Origin: Macropodus opercularis
Lineage: Eukaryota > Chordata > Actinopteri > Anabantiformes > Osphronemidae
Direction: 5' to 3'
Length of the DNA stretch: 64,000 nucleotides
Assembly: GCA_030770545.1 (NCBI GenBank)
Contig: CM061107.1
Location: forward strand, 377,001 to 441,000
This document shows, in pieces, positions 44,916 through 60,083 of the stretch (within the stretch, counting starts at the first letter, position 1; every line of letters begins with the position of its first letter). The notes beneath the pieces were generated by a model. The model did no database searches. It saw nothing but the letters and a program-made list of their open reading frames with translations, and was not told the DNA's origin. The translations under genes and the position numbers were made by a program.

Positions 44916-47900
44916 TTAAAAGTCATAGTCCCACCCAGAATTGTCATCTGGTGGAGGTTCATCTGTGTCTTCAGGGAAGCTGTCGAAATTCCCAGTGTCC
45001 GTCGGAGAAGAGACCTGAAAAGAAGCAAAGTCCTTCAGCAGCAACGCACTGAAGAGGTGGCTCGCCTCAGACCAGCCGGTGTGTTGGTTTACTTACATCA
45101 GGTGTGATGGGAGGAGTCAGAGTTCCCTTCCTCAGACCGTCCCAGTTAAACCCCTCAAACCACCTGCCAACACACACACACACAGAGGTTCTTATGGAGA
45201 AGGAGGAATGTGGAACCAGCACAGCTCTCAGCTCACTCACTTGTGCTTCTGGATGTCCTTCACGCCATTCTTCAGGTTTCCGAGTCTCTCGGAGGGATTA
45301 TCTCTGTGGACACAAACGTCTCGGCTCAGGGGTTGGTTCTGAAGCCCAAGACTGTACGGTGAACGACCTCAGCACCGCCTACCTGCAGAGCTTCTTGATG
45401 AGGTTGCCGGCGTTCTTGGTGACCTTCTTGGGGAACTCAATCATGTCGATGCCTCTGAGGATGACGTTGTAGGTTTTCATTGGATCGGGACCTGAGAACG
45501 GGGGACTGCAGACACACACAGACGCTGTAGCAGCGGCTACACTGGGGAGGCTCTACTGGCTCACCTGTCCTCACCTGCCAGTCAGCAGCTCATACATCAG
45601 GATGCCCAGAGACCAGTAGTCTGCAGAGACGTCGTGACCCTTGTTGAGGATGATCTCTGGAGCCACGTACTCGGGTGTTCCGCAGAACGTCCACGTTTTC
45701 TTACAGAAGCCAATTTTCTTGGCAAAACCAAAATCAACCTACAAAGACAGGAGAGATGTTGTCACGCGGACGTCTTCCTTATTGCTCTGGCTGGAATCAC
45801 TGTGTGAGCGCGTACCAGCTTGGCGTATCCTCGGCTGTCCAGGATGAGGTTTTCAGGTTTCAGGTCTCGGTATATGATGCCTTTGGCGTGCAGGTAGGCG
45901 AAGGCTTCGACCACGCAGGCCGTGTAGAACCTGGTGGTGGAGTCTTCAAACGAACCCCTGACACACACGTAACAGAGCGTGAGTTTCTGATCCGGTCTGT
46001 TATTCAGTCTACTACTACTGAATATATATCTATGTGTATGGTCGATACCTGTCTCTCAGGATGGTCCACAGCTCTCCGCCCAGACAGGCCTCCATCAGCA
46101 TGTACAGGTACTTACTGTCCTTAAACGTCCGGTACAGCCTGAACACACAGGAGCCGCGTCGTTAGGGCACCATCGAGTCTCTACCGACTTGGTTGGTCAC
46201 GTTAAATGTCTGACCTGACGATGAAGTTGGAGTGCGCCTCGGTCATGATGTGTTTCTCAGAGCGGATGTGTTCCTGTTGCCTTGTGTCCACGATGTGTCG
46301 TTTCTTCAGGATCTTCATGGCAAACGTTTTGGCCTCGTCGCTCTTTAGCTGCACCTGAAGAGCAACGCAACACATCTCTAGCTTAGCGGCTTCTACCTCA
46401 GGAGAGACTGAGCTCAGAGAAGCTGTGGTCGAAAACTACAAGCTATGAAAAACTCAGTAATGAATGAATCTCTCCTGAAGCGTTGTAGTGACACTGTGCT
46501 CAATCCTTGGCGTCTAGGCTGGAATCTCCTCACAGAACATGATGCAATGCTCTATTTGTGGAGCAGGTCTCCTCTGACATGTTGGAGACTTCACTCCTTC
46601 CTCAGGAATGAAGACTATGTGTCAAATGGAAAAACACCAGCTGCAGGTTGGCAGCGATACAAGAAGTGAAGTGGAAAATACCCCATGACGACATTCAGCC
46701 ACCAGGTCCGGTTAGACCTGTCGAACTGCTTCTAACTGACACTGAATGTTGGGTCTGGCAGGTCGGACGGTCAGACTGGGGGCTGCTGGCTAAAATAAGC
46801 CCAGTGTGGGGGTTCCTTCCTGTTTTTGGGCAAAGTCTCCGCAGGGCTTCCCCTTCAGCTCCACCTTCTGCTGCAATGCACCACTGCTGCTCCGCCTCCA
46901 CCTTCCAGCCACGTCACGGTCATGTGACACATGTCAATGCAATTAAATGGAACAACGCAAATGCAGAGTTTAGGAGCAAAGAGGCTGTAACGGAGCCCGT
47001 TTAGTTTTCACCGTTAGCAGCTCTGACACTGTCGTGAACCGTCACTAGCTTCCTGCAGATCTGACCGGAACCGGTAGAAATGGAACAAATGAAACGACTC
47101 GGACCTGTACGAGAATTAACAGCTTCGTACCAGCTCAACGCGTCCAAAGCCTCCGACCCCCAACGTGTCGATGATGTTGAAGTCGTTAAGCTTCAGGTTG
47201 GAGAAGAAGGCGTTCTCTGCTTCATATCTGAAAAGAAACAAGAGCCTTTCACTGAAAAACTAAATACTGCGAAATGATCCACACAGACATCAGCCACCAG
47301 CAGGTTCAGCATCCCCACATATGTCCAACCTCCCCAAACGCAGAACTGATCGTACCTGTAGCATTTGACTACTCGGAAGAAGGGGAACTTCTTGGAGGTG
47401 TGGACGGAGAAGGAGGTGTTAGGGGAGGATGGAGCAGGGAGGCTGCTGGGCCTCACTGAGGCCGGAAGCACGTCCCTCATCTTCAAGTCAGATTTGCTTA
47501 GTGTTTATCCATTTCACCAAAGAGGGAATAATGTGGTGAAGTATAGAACTACTACAGGAATGAGACTTTGATCACAAAAGCCATGGAACAACCTGGAGCA
47601 ACCTGGAACAACCTGGATGGAGGTGCAGTCCCCACCTTAAAGTTTAAACTAAAGCAGCGAAGCACGACCTGGCTTCATGAAAACGTTCTGCACAGGGTCT
47701 GAAGAAGAGCCGTCTCAAAGGAAGAGCCCCAGTTCACATGGTGCAGCCCGGGTCGATGGAGGCGGTGCAGGGCCGAGGGTCTGGGCCTGTGGTACCAGCG
47801 GAGTGGTGAGGTTGCCAGATCCTCCAGTTCTCTGCACATCAAGGTTACAAGGAAGGTTTTCTCAAGTTCAAGTGCAGCGCTGTCTGAATCCAGCCTTCGA

Positions 47901-50900
47901 CAACGGCTTCATCAGTAGGTCCGACGGACCTGGAGAACAGAACCTCAGGTCTGGGCTGCAGTTCGGCATAAATAAGAGTTGAATAAAGCCGAACAGTCTC
48001 AAACGACGACTGAGCAAAGGCTGGTCCGCTCTGCCCAGTCCTGGAGAGAGTAATGCCAGCGTGAGAGGGTGACCGCGTGGCAGAGGGCTGCTGGTATTTT
48101 TAGCTGGTGGAAACATTGCTCAGAGGTTCCCCGGTTACTACACGGCCTGGCTGACGGACAGGAGGGCAGGACAAACTGTCCCAACCAGACAGAGGACACC
48201 GAGGTCTCAGCTTCCGCAGATACGAGTTCAGAATGTGCCTGCGACTGTATAAAAGCTAAAACGCGGATGAAGCCAGGTTGTCAACTTGTTCAAGCTTAAA
48301 GTGAGACTGTTGTGTCCGGTTGACGTCTGGGGCCTCGGGTCAGAATAAGACCAGCAAAGCCAGTCAACACATCAAGTGTGTGTGTGTGTTCATCCCAAGA
48401 GGCTCTGCAGCAACACATCTAAACTAAAAATAGGACTACGAGCTGCTCTTCGCTGGTCGTCGTTGTGCGTCTTCTTTTCTACCGCATCTCTCAACCAGAA
48501 CCTAGTTGGGTTGGTCATCGTGGTAAAGTCAACCACTGACGGTTTGGTGGAGTGTAAACACGGATCTGTGTGTAAACAAGGCCGGTCCTTCAGACTGACC
48601 CGCTGTCGGCCCACAGCAGCTGTTACTGACTAATCTTACATAAGCTGCACAGAGGCTCCTGTTACTGCTGTAAACATCCACATGCTGTAAACCTGCTGAT
48701 GGAGGCGCACAGAACCGACCCGGCCCCGACTAGACGCACAGCAGAACCGACCCGGTGAAGCTAAGGGCATCAAGTGACATCTGGGCTGCGTGTTCAGAAT
48801 GTCCAAACCTACTTGGCTTTGGCTTCAGCGTCCTCGTAGCCTTTATTTGAAACGTCATCTAATCCTCCAATCAGGTGCTTGAATGAGCTGAAGAGGGAGA
48901 CACAACAGCCAATCAGAACACAGACAGCAACAAATCAGGATCCAGCTTAATAATGATTGAGTTCACATTTTCACATCAAGTCAAATAACGTTTCATCCTG
49001 ACGCACTAAGTCTGATGCTTCAGCTGCTGAGGAGCCTGAACATCTCAAAGCTGGACTTTATTTTTATGAATAGATAATAAAGTAAATACACAGAGAATCC
49101 TGTGTAAACAGTCGGTGAGTCTGTGACGAACAGCAGGGGGCAGCAGATGGACGCACCTGTACTACAGGACTGTCTGCATCAGTGCATAAATGCTAAACGG
49201 ATGTACACACAAACATAAACGTGTTCAGAACCTGCACTCACAACGTCAACATCTGAGCTGTCAACCAAACTGGGAATTATTTATCTCGTGAAGCATGAAC
49301 ATTTATTCTTCATCAAAATGACGACTTAGTGTAGAGTCATTAACTTTTGTCTTACTCTCTGTCGATGACCAGGCAGGTGACGGACTCTGCAGCTATGACG
49401 TTGGCCGTTCTGACGTCTTCCCTGTAGGAAACACAGACCTTCATTCAGAGCCACAGACAGAGACGGAGACAGACAGAGAAAGAGAAAGACAGACACAGAT
49501 AGAGAAAGACAGACAAAGATAGACACAGACAGAGAAAGACAGACAGAGACAGACACAGATAGAGAAAGACAGACACAGATAGACACAGATAGAAAAAGAC
49601 AGACACAGACAGACACAGATAGAGAAAGACAGACACAGACAGACACAGATAGAGAAAGACAGACAAAGATAGACACAGACAGAGACAGACACAGATAGAG
49701 AAAGACAGACAGAGACAGACACAGATAGAGAAAGACAGACACAGACAGACACAGATAGAGAAAGACAGACACAGACAGACACAGATAGAGAAAGACAGAC
49801 AGAGACAGACACAGATAGAGAAAGACAGACACAGACAGACACAGATAGAGAAAGACAGACAAAGATAGACACAGACAGAGACAGACACAGATAGAGAAAG
49901 ACAGACAAAGATAGACACAGACAGAGAAAGACAGACAGAGACAGACACAGATAGAGAAAGACAGACACAGACAGACACAGATAGAGAAAGACAGACACAG
50001 ATAGAGAAAGACAGACACAGATAGAGAAAGACAGACACAGATAGAGAAAGACAGACACAGATAGAGAAAGACAGACAAAGATAGACACAGACAGAGAAAG
50101 ACAGACAGAGACAGACACAGATAGAGAAAGACAGACACAGATAGACACAGATAGAAAAAGACAGACACAGACAGACACAGATAGAGAAAGACAGACACAG
50201 ACAGACACAGATAGAGAAAGACAGACAAAGATAGACACAGACAGAGACAGACACAGATAGAGAAAGACAGACACAGACAGACACAGATAGAGAAAGACAG
50301 ACACAGACAGACACAGATAGAGAAAGACAGACACAGACAGACACAGATAGAGAAAGACAGACAGAGACAGACACAGATAGAGAAAGACAGACAGAGACAG
50401 ACACAGATAGAGAAAGACAGACACAGACAGACACAGATAGAGAAAGACAGACACAGACAGACACAGATAGAGAAAGACAGACAGAGACAGACACAGATAG
50501 AGAAAGACAGACACAGACAGACACAGATAGAGAAAGACAGACACAGACAGACACAGATAGAGAAAGACAGACACAGACAGACACAGATAGAGAAAGACAG
50601 ACACAGATAGAGAAAGACAGACAGAGACAGACACAGATAGAGAAAGACAGACACAGATAGACAGAGATAGAGAAAGACAGACAGAGACAGACAGAGATAG
50701 AGAAAGACAGACAGAGACAGACACAGATAGAGAAAGACAGACACAGATAGACAGAGATAGAGAAAGACAGACAGAGACAGACACAGATAGAGAAAGACAG
50801 ACACAGATAGAGAAAGACAGACACAGATAGAGAAAGACAGACACAGACAGACACAGATAGAGAAAGACAGACACAGATAGAGAAAGACAGACAGAGACAG

Positions 50901-53900
50901 ACAGAGATAGAGAAAGACAGACAGAGACAGACACAGATAGAGAAAGACAGACACAGATAGACAGAGATAGAGAAAGACAGACAGAGACAGACACAGATAG
51001 AGAAAGACAGACACAGATAGAGAAAGACAGACACAGATAGAGAAAGACAGACAGAGACAGACACAGATAGAGAAAGACAGACACAGATAGAGAAAGACAG
51101 ACACAGATAGAGAAAGACAGACACAGACAGACACAGATAGAGAAAGACAGACACAGATAGAGAAAGACAGACAGAGACAGACAGAGATAGAGAAAGACAG
51201 ACAGAGACAGAGACAGACAGGTGTTGCTCAGGTTCTCCTCCTCCTGTGATTCGTTCTAGTTCTTCTTCTTCTTCTCTGGGCATCTGGGCCATACAGGTGG
51301 CTCCCTGCTGGTTCTAGGTGCTGTAGTTCTGGTGGGAGCTGCAGACCAGCAGGCGAACCGTCTCCATCACGTCTCTTTCAGTCACGCCGTCTCATAAACG
51401 CTAGTCTCCCTGAGACATGGAGTAATTACGGCGTCGCTGAGAGAAGTTTTCAGGCGACGCAGCCTCACACAGAGATGTTACAGAGGAGGCAGACGACAGG
51501 AAGGATGAAGGTGTAACGGGAAGTTAATGGGCCACATTAAGCTTAACTAACTAAATCTGACTGGACGTGTTTGTTCAGTGCATCGTGAGTCGAGACGTCC
51601 TGTGTTCTGTCTCAAATCAAGGTGTTCGACGTCAAACATCTAGACTGCACTTCTAGACAAAAAAGAAAAACTACAGCTGCCTCCCTCCTGAGTCTTCATG
51701 TGTCATGAAGAGGCCATGACCTCTGACCCCAAACAGCAGGGCACACGCAAGCTGGGTTTGGCTGAATTTATCTTCTATCTAACACTTAAAATATCAACTA
51801 CACTAAACATAGCAACGTCGCCTGCTCACAGCAAACGCTCCACCACTCGTTAAAGGGTTCACAGCTGGAGCTGGTCCTACCCCTGCAGCGCTCTCTCTCC
51901 GAACCAGTCTCCTCTGGCCAGTTCCCTCAGGTAAACGCTCTGCTGATTGGCCGAGTCCTCCTGCGTCACGTTCACCTGACAGGAGGTCAGCAGATGATCA
52001 GGAGAAGATCGAAGCGATAATCGATGCAGTAATGAGACGGTGTGACTTACCTTCCCTTTGCTGATGATGAAGAAGGTGTCTCCTCGGGCTCCCTGTCTGA
52101 TGATGTACTGTCCGTCTTCATAGTGAGTCTGAATCACACATTTACAGCAGGACAGTGGAGATTTGTTCACATGGACGAAAGCAGCTCCTCAAACCACGGC
52201 TGTAACTAAACGCTGTGACTTTTCTTTTGTGCCATCAGAAGGAATAAGTCATTTCCTGACAGCGTGAAGACGAACTCACCTCCTCCATGACGTCAGCCAG
52301 TTTACTGAGAGTTTCCTCTGGAAGGTCCTGGAAGGTGGGAACGCTGCAGACACACAGGTTACTGAGGAGGGACTACAGCTACTTATCACCAGCTTCACTA
52401 AATGAACCGGCGTCAGGCCTGGACCTTGTGTACTGGCTGTTGGGTGCAGTCACCTCTTGAGGAACTCCATGTACTCTGCGTGTTTGATGAGTCCGGTTCT
52501 CATCATGATGGTCTGGAAACACTGTCGATCGATGGCCCACAGCTTCACGTGGATCAGAGCTGCAACGCAAGCGCAGGTGTTCAGTGACACATAACCTACA
52601 GGCACGTACAGCAAATCTGCCTGTGCATACGCCGTGACTCTGTTGTCATAGCAACAGTACACCCCTGTACGCTCGCACAGCATGTGACACATCCAACTTC
52701 TCAACAAACACGGCTGCAGGTCTGATCCTCTGACATTCGTCCCTATAGTTCTGCTCAAGAGTCTTAATAGTGTTTCTGATTTTCCACAGTGAAGGTTGTC
52801 CTAAGCTGGACGGACGGACCACAGGGTTCTAAGATCACAGATTAGTCGAGGACAACGTCTGATGCCAGCAATAAAAAGCTGGTCAGTCAATTCAACCATC
52901 AGCAACATCTGCAGCATCAGACGTCCCATAAACCTCAGCACTGACGCTCAGAGCTGGTTACTATGGTTACAGGGCATCATTAGCCTGTGGACTCATACAG
53001 CTGATGCTGGAGAAAACCCCAGTTTAAACAAACAACTGCAGCAGCGGAAGCAAAGTTCAGCTACTGAACATTTGTTTTCCAGCTTGTGATGATGGTTCTG
53101 AATTAATACTTCACCAAAAAGTCACATTTTGCACTGATGTGATGAAAACTAACGAAGGTAAACAGCTGTTCAGGACGACCTCAGTTAAATGTAAGGAAGA
53201 CAATGTTATGAAAAGTTCAACTACTGACTGTAGTTCTACTAGTCAGTCAAACTGCACTTGTAAAAACACCAGAGTGAATAGTGTGAGATTAAGTTTTGTT
53301 ATTACTTTTAATGTCTTGTTTCGCTGCTTTATGACCTGCTGTCTGTTGCTACGGAGACACCAAGTGTCTGCGTAACCACGGAAACAACAGGACACACTCC
53401 ACAGCAGCAAATATGAGCGAGCATCGTGTGCGAGTCAGGTGGTCTCCTGTAACGGCTCAGCGCTCGCTGCTGATGCTTCTTTATGACTCGCTGGTACAAA
53501 CATGACACAAAGGAACGTGGGAGGTGGAGGCAAAGGTCAAAGGTCAGGCAACAGACTTAATATGACCACATCCATCCATCACTTCCTTAACAGTGCTATT
53601 ACTGTCAGGAGTCCCGCTCATCAAGGAAACACTTTGACTGGAGCGTAGATGTTCATCAGTGAAGTGAGGCCGCCCGCGTTTAAGAGCAGAAACAGAACTA
53701 ACTCCAGCTGGAGACGCATGTTACAGTGAAGATAACAAGCAAAAAGCTTCAGCAAACGGAAACGAATCCCCTCGAACCCAACTCTGTTGCCAAGAGACAC
53801 TATTGCCAAAAACTTAGCTCATTGGCTGGACCGGATGGTGTTGCCTAGCAACCGCTGCTCAGTGAGCACTCTACCAGGAAGCCTTAACAAAAAGTTGGAG

Positions 53901-56900
53901 AACTGCACACGTGCGCGCGTCTACGTGCACTGTGCTGTCAGAATCGTGGTTGATGTGTTATTGGTTTCGAGTGCAGCCGCCGTGCTGCCATCCTTCCTGT
54001 CAGCTCATCCTGAACTCCTGCACCAAGGAGCCCGAACACATTCAGAGCTGTGGAGGCGAGTCTAGCGTTTAACCGTCGATACGTAGAGACACCGGCAGCA
54101 ACAGTCTGACAGATCTAATCGTCAGACTTAACTCTCGTTAACTCTGAGTTGAGTCGGGGGACTGCTCTGATGCTGTAGGTGCTGCCGGAGAGGACGGATG
54201 TGGTGCGTTTGCTGGCGGTGGGTCAGGTGGAATTGGAGCAGCTGGTCACTGAGCCCACGCTTCATGTATGGTACGCGTCTCGTTTCCTTACAGCCATTTT
54301 GTTTTGGAGTGAGCTGCTCATTTAGTTTGACTTTGAGCCAGTTCCTGGCCTGAAGACGTTTTAGAACTGGAGTCCAGTGTGACAGCGGGTACTCACTCCT
54401 GACGGTGGCCGTTCTGGTGCAGTTGTAGAGGATGGCCAACTCTCCGAACACTTTGCCGGGTCCCATTGTGCAGAGCTTCATCCCCTCTTTGGTCACCTCC
54501 ACTTTCCCCTCTGGGCAGGACAGAGAAACAAGAAACAAGTTAACAGATGTTCTTCATTTGTCCTGAGCTGCCTCGACATCACGGGACGGAGTGATTAAAT
54601 CTGAGCAGCTGAGGAGAAGTGTGAGCAGCATTAAATCATCAGCGACGGGTCAGTTTTGCCTGATTGGGCCGTTTCACGTCCGTTTAATCAAAGCCTGATT
54701 AATCAGACGTGTGAGTTTCATTCTGCCTCAGCAACAAAGCAGCAGACATGTGTTGGCTTCATGTGCTTATGTTATGTTACAATCGACACCTCCTCCGTCT
54801 GCGTGTGGAGGAAAACGAGGGGTTTCAATATCATACTGTCACAAACAAGTGGCAGCTGAGTATTAATAAACCTCAGGCTCTTCAGCTTCCATCACCACAA
54901 ACAGAGTACGCAGATCGTCTGCTTGTCTTCTTCTCTACGCACGATCACCTGCATGAGAAGTCAGGAGTCTGGAGATCAGCGTCTCTCAGCTCAGTTTCCT
55001 TCTCCACCAGCTCACAACACTCAACACTAGCAGCTTCCTTTACAGAGACCACAGCAACAGTAAAAACATCTGGATGCTCCAACAGAGTTTACTGTTTCAG
55101 AGACTGTGTGAGGCATTTAATGACTTGGGTTCCGTGCAGGCCTGCTTTAATCGTGTCTTCAGTCAACTAGTTGATAAGTATGGACCTAGATCACATTTAC
55201 CAAGCGAGTCGTGAGAACGCGGCAGCATCTGCATCTACAGCGACTGAAGGACGAGTCTGTAGATCCGCTGCTCCATGCGCCCGGTCAAAGGTGGAGTTAA
55301 CGACGAGTTAAAAACATGAACTGAAATCAGTGTTCGCTCAGCAGCAACGATAAACATTAATTAACCCTCAGTGCCTCATTCAGCACAAACACAGAGCAGA
55401 TGGTGATCATTATGTTGAACGGCAACACACACACACACGTCTGCTGTAACTGGAGATGCTAAAGATCATTAGGTTAATCACACACAGCAGGTTAAACTTC
55501 ACGTTGTAGTAAAAGTCAACTCCACAAACTCCCAGAGGCTTCAGGCTTTTCAACGAGACTCGTGAATCCTGGAGCTGCTGCTATTTCTGCTCGTTCCATC
55601 CTCTGCAGCGTCTCACACTCAAACTGACTCAGACGTCCAAGCAAACAGCACACACACAATCAGCCGCCATCATCATTAACACTGGTTTCCTTCCTCCTGC
55701 TCTGATCGTTCCGATTATTCTGAAAACAGACGCAGGCCTTCAGCACCACGGACAGAGACACAGCATCGAGCAGATGAAGCTGACGGTTGTCAGTCTGAAC
55801 ACAAACAGTGTGTGTGTGTGTTATTACTGCGTGAATCACCCTTTTCAATAATTCATCTCCTCTCTGCTCCAGCTGTGTTTTCAGGAAGTCGGCTCAGTTT
55901 AAATGTAAAACCACATCTGGTCCAGTCTGATATGATTTATGACACAGATGAGACATTTATGGAGCTACGTGAATGTTCTTAGGCAAGTAAACACATTTCA
56001 AACCGGCCCGAGGCTCAAGTTTCTTCTTCTGCCGAGAAGAGAGACAGATGTGTGGGGGCGATGCCAGTGAGAAGGACCTGTAATCCTACAACAGGCCAAT
56101 GCAGGAGGGAGGTCTGTGAACGCATCACGACTCAGTGCAATAATAATTTTAATTGATTAGGACGCTTGAATGTCTGTGTCCATCCGTGGATGGACGATGA
56201 GAAGTTTCCAGGACGACGAGGGCAAAGCAGCAAATGGAGCAGAAACGATCATTAGCGACCAGTAGAGACGGACTCAAACAAACTAGAGCTCATCCAGTGA
56301 CACTCACGCTTTCAAACTGTTTGTTTACATCCTCTCAACTGTTTGGAGCTGGGTTCTGGTTTTAAACCCTCATTAAAGCAGCTGGAGAGCTTTCAGTCGC
56401 TCTGAGCCGGTGAATTCATTGGAGAACAGATCTGAGCTTTCCAGGTAACAGCCGACCTTCACAAGCTCCAGCTGGGAAGCAACCTGCTCACGATTCGAAA
56501 CCAGAAACCACCACGACGAGATGAAGGTGAAACAACAGGTCTGACAGGACCGGAGCTAGCGTCGAGAAACCTGGAGGCCCCTGAGGCTGCGTTCAAGGCC
56601 CTCTGGTCACCACTTTACCTTCCTGTGCATCAAACACCTGACTTCTAGATGGTTTAATTCTGATGAGATGTGAGATCTGAACCTCACAGATGCCAAATAT
56701 ATAACAGAAACACCTGCTAGAGAATGACCAACCACCTTTCAAAATAAAGGACGGTGGGTTTATTGTGCAACTGCTTCCATCAGTGTTTGATTCTCATCCT
56801 GCCCTAGATTCTCTCAGCTTCCATCACTTCTTCATGCCACAGTTCTCCTTCATTCCTCCCCTTCTCTCTGTGGTCTAATCTTTACCTTTATTATTTTTGA

Positions 56901-59900
56901 TCACCTACTCACACACTCCTTTTTCTTTATTTTCATCTGATTCATTTCAGGTTTTAGCACCTTCTCACTCCTTCCACATCATTCTCTTCATTCCTTTCTT
57001 CCTCCTCCTCACTAATGCATCTTTTCGTATCATTCTCTCTCCCTCTCTCCTCCTTTCTCTCGTTTATTTTTTTTTGCCTTCATTTCATTCCAAACTGATT
57101 CCAATTTTTCAAACTGTGAAAACATTTAAAGCACCAAAACGGTCATCTAACAGGTTGCCATGCCAACCGCATCCACCAGAGAGCTGTGTGTGTGTGTGTT
57201 TGCCCTGTATTTTACATAATGAGACAAAAAGGCTGCATCTGTTTCTTCCTCCAAACGTAGAATTAATGAGCGTCATATTTCACACAGGCCTTTTTATAGC
57301 TGTGAGCCCATGGAGCTGAAGTTGCAGCAGGTTGTTTCACAGGACGCCTTAACGCGGAGCAGCCATGTCAAAGTGACTCGGCCCCACGCAGCGGCCGGTC
57401 GACGAGACCTTTCATAAACTTTGCAAGATGTAGAAGCAGAAACCACAGGGAGCACTTCGTCTTCCTGTGACAGGAGCAGATATATTTAGCCACCATCTGC
57501 CCCCTGCCCACTCCCCAATGCCCCGGATGTTGATCAAATCATCCGAACATGTGTTCTGACACTTTAAACGCACAGTCGGCTGCACACATTCATTATTGAC
57601 TCAGTTTGAGCGTTTGAAGCTGTCGCCACTGTTTGATGGGAGACGTTGACCAGATCAACTAGTGCAGCTGAAAACGCAGTTAGGAAGCGTTTCCACCGAA
57701 AACAAAGCAGGGACGAAGCGTTTAGCATAACATTTAGCTTGAAGTCTCCTCTGATAAAACATCAGCTGTTTCTGCCTGGATGCCGCACACTGAAAACCTG
57801 CGAAAGCGTCTGCCTGCTTGGTTCCGGGTTCCAGGAACGTGTTGCGCTGGTCCTGCACCGGAGCAGCTCAGGGGACAGTAAACTCTCGTCGCTGATGGCT
57901 CAGACTGCTCGGCGTGATGCGTCGCGGAGCCGGGTCAGCAGCCCGCAGGCTTCATCAACACACACGTGATAGTAGTTATTCTGAGAATGACCCACTTACT
58001 CAGAAGTGGTCGCACACACACAGCGAACAGTGGCCGCCCTTAGAAAACACCGATTTACTCCGTGTTCACTTTGCGAGGAGCCGCTCTGAGCTTCGGCAGA
58101 GGTGTCGTCCACCCAGCAGCTTCTCCTTCCATATAAATGTCATCACCGCCCACCAGCGTGGAGGATGGGCCATCTGGAGCACCGAGCTGCACCAGAACTA
58201 CCGAGACAATAGGAGAGAAAACGTCCTGACAATTAGCACATGTGCCTGTGACGAGGGAGGGGAGACGCCTGGACCTGAACCCAGGATCAGCACCAGCACC
58301 AACTCTAATCCTGCTGAAACCGTCGGCATGTTCGACATCCATGTTACATAACACGCAAAGCTCAGATGCAGCTATAAATAAAACGAGCGTGCCTCTGGAT
58401 TCAGGAGCATGAGAAACGTGGCGCCACAAAGGTTTCGCTACTTGAATCCCATGTTGGGCTAATTTAGCTCCACAGAACCAGTCGTTCTCTGCCACATCTG
58501 GACCCGCCCTTCATTCTGGAATGTGAGGACCCCCCCCCGGGCCTGAGCCGCACAAACCTGCATCAATGTCTGAAAAACAGCAGCGAGTCAGTGTTGATAT
58601 CTGCAGAGGTGTTCAGACACCAACTTTCTTGTTCTTGTGACACGGTCAGAACCGGTTCTGTTTCTTCTGGGCTCAGTGGGCCTCTCACCTTCCATCACGA
58701 ACACCAGCGAGCCCACGTCGCCCTCTTTGATGATGCAGGCGTCGTTCCCGTAGTCCACCGGGTACATGCAGTCCACGATCTCCTGGATCTGCGACAGCTC
58801 CAGGTTCTTCATGAAGTCATTGTCCAGGATGGCGTCTTTGATCAGCTCCTTGGACCTGCGGGACCAGGACACAGAGGGATGTTGGTGTGTTAGAACCGTG
58901 TGGGCTGCGTTATAACATGACTGAAACAGGTGAAGTCCAGTTTACTGTTAGAACCGGCCCGTTTTAAACGGCCCAGACACTTGGTCTGGAGGGAGCGTGT
59001 AGCACCAACTGGTTCCTGCCCCTCCTCAGGTCCAGAACTCTGCCTCACAGAGAAGCGTGTGAATCATCCTATTATTACCACATATGTTGTCAGCAGCTGG
59101 TGCCGCTCATGGACCCGCCTGCAGGTGGAGAAGGAGGAGCAGCTCCTTCCTCCTTCAATTAGCACAAAGGGAAGCAGCTGAGCCGCCGTCATAGAACCCA
59201 TAGAGCTCCGTGAACCACGGCAGAGCCGGAGGTTCCTTCCTGTCGGCTCAATGAGCCACATTTCCACTGAAATGGAAACTAAAAAGAAACAGCTGTCGAC
59301 GCGATCACAGCTCTGGTTCCGTTTCAGACTCTTTGATCATTGATCTCTCAATGACACCAACACATCGGCACAACCAAGGCGACCGGTCGAGGCGGATGGC
59401 CGCCCACCTTGGACTGGTTCTGCTGGAGGTTAATATCTGTTAACAGTGAGAAGACGAGGACACGGTGACAACTGTGAGCACAACCAGGCGCCATCACCGA
59501 GGCAGGAAGCCCAGCTCCACTGTCAGACTTTGTGCCGAGTGAGGCTGTGTCCTGGGAAACGCTGGCATATGAAGGTCTTCCTAAGAATAGACGCCACACT
59601 CATTAATGCCAGCCTTTATTTTGGTGAATCTGCACAGGAAGCCAGGTTTCAGCCCAACTACACCTGCAGGTACACTGGAGAAAAAACCCGAAGAGCTGCA
59701 GCAGGTGAAGCAGAAGATGGAAGGTGAGGACCGAGAATTAACGCAGAACCAAGGCGTAAACGCCGCTGCTACAGGTAGAAACTGCCGTTTCCATGACAAC
59801 GCGTCTTCACATTCTGTGAGACAGACCGACGTTAGGCCTGAACACGAGGAGGACACGAACGAGCAGTTGGGTCAAACTGGTTCTGACCACATCAGTGAAC

Positions 59901-60038
59901 TGATTGTAGCACAGACAGGACCCCGTCACAATAAAAGCTCGCCTCAGCAGCAGATGTGTGAGCTCAGAGTCTCAGCTGATCGTTAACTCGTCTGTGGCGA
60001 AGATGGAAAAGCTCACGAGCGTTAGAGCAGACGTGGGG

Positions 60039-60083
<45 letters not shown>

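Noticed and set aside
49326..51292. ORFs of 547-615 codons on the minus strand
   Set aside because: They translate the GACAGACACAGATA array in three frames (CLSLSVFLYLC-type repeats). The repeat lacks stops, and no known protein or splice context supports coding.
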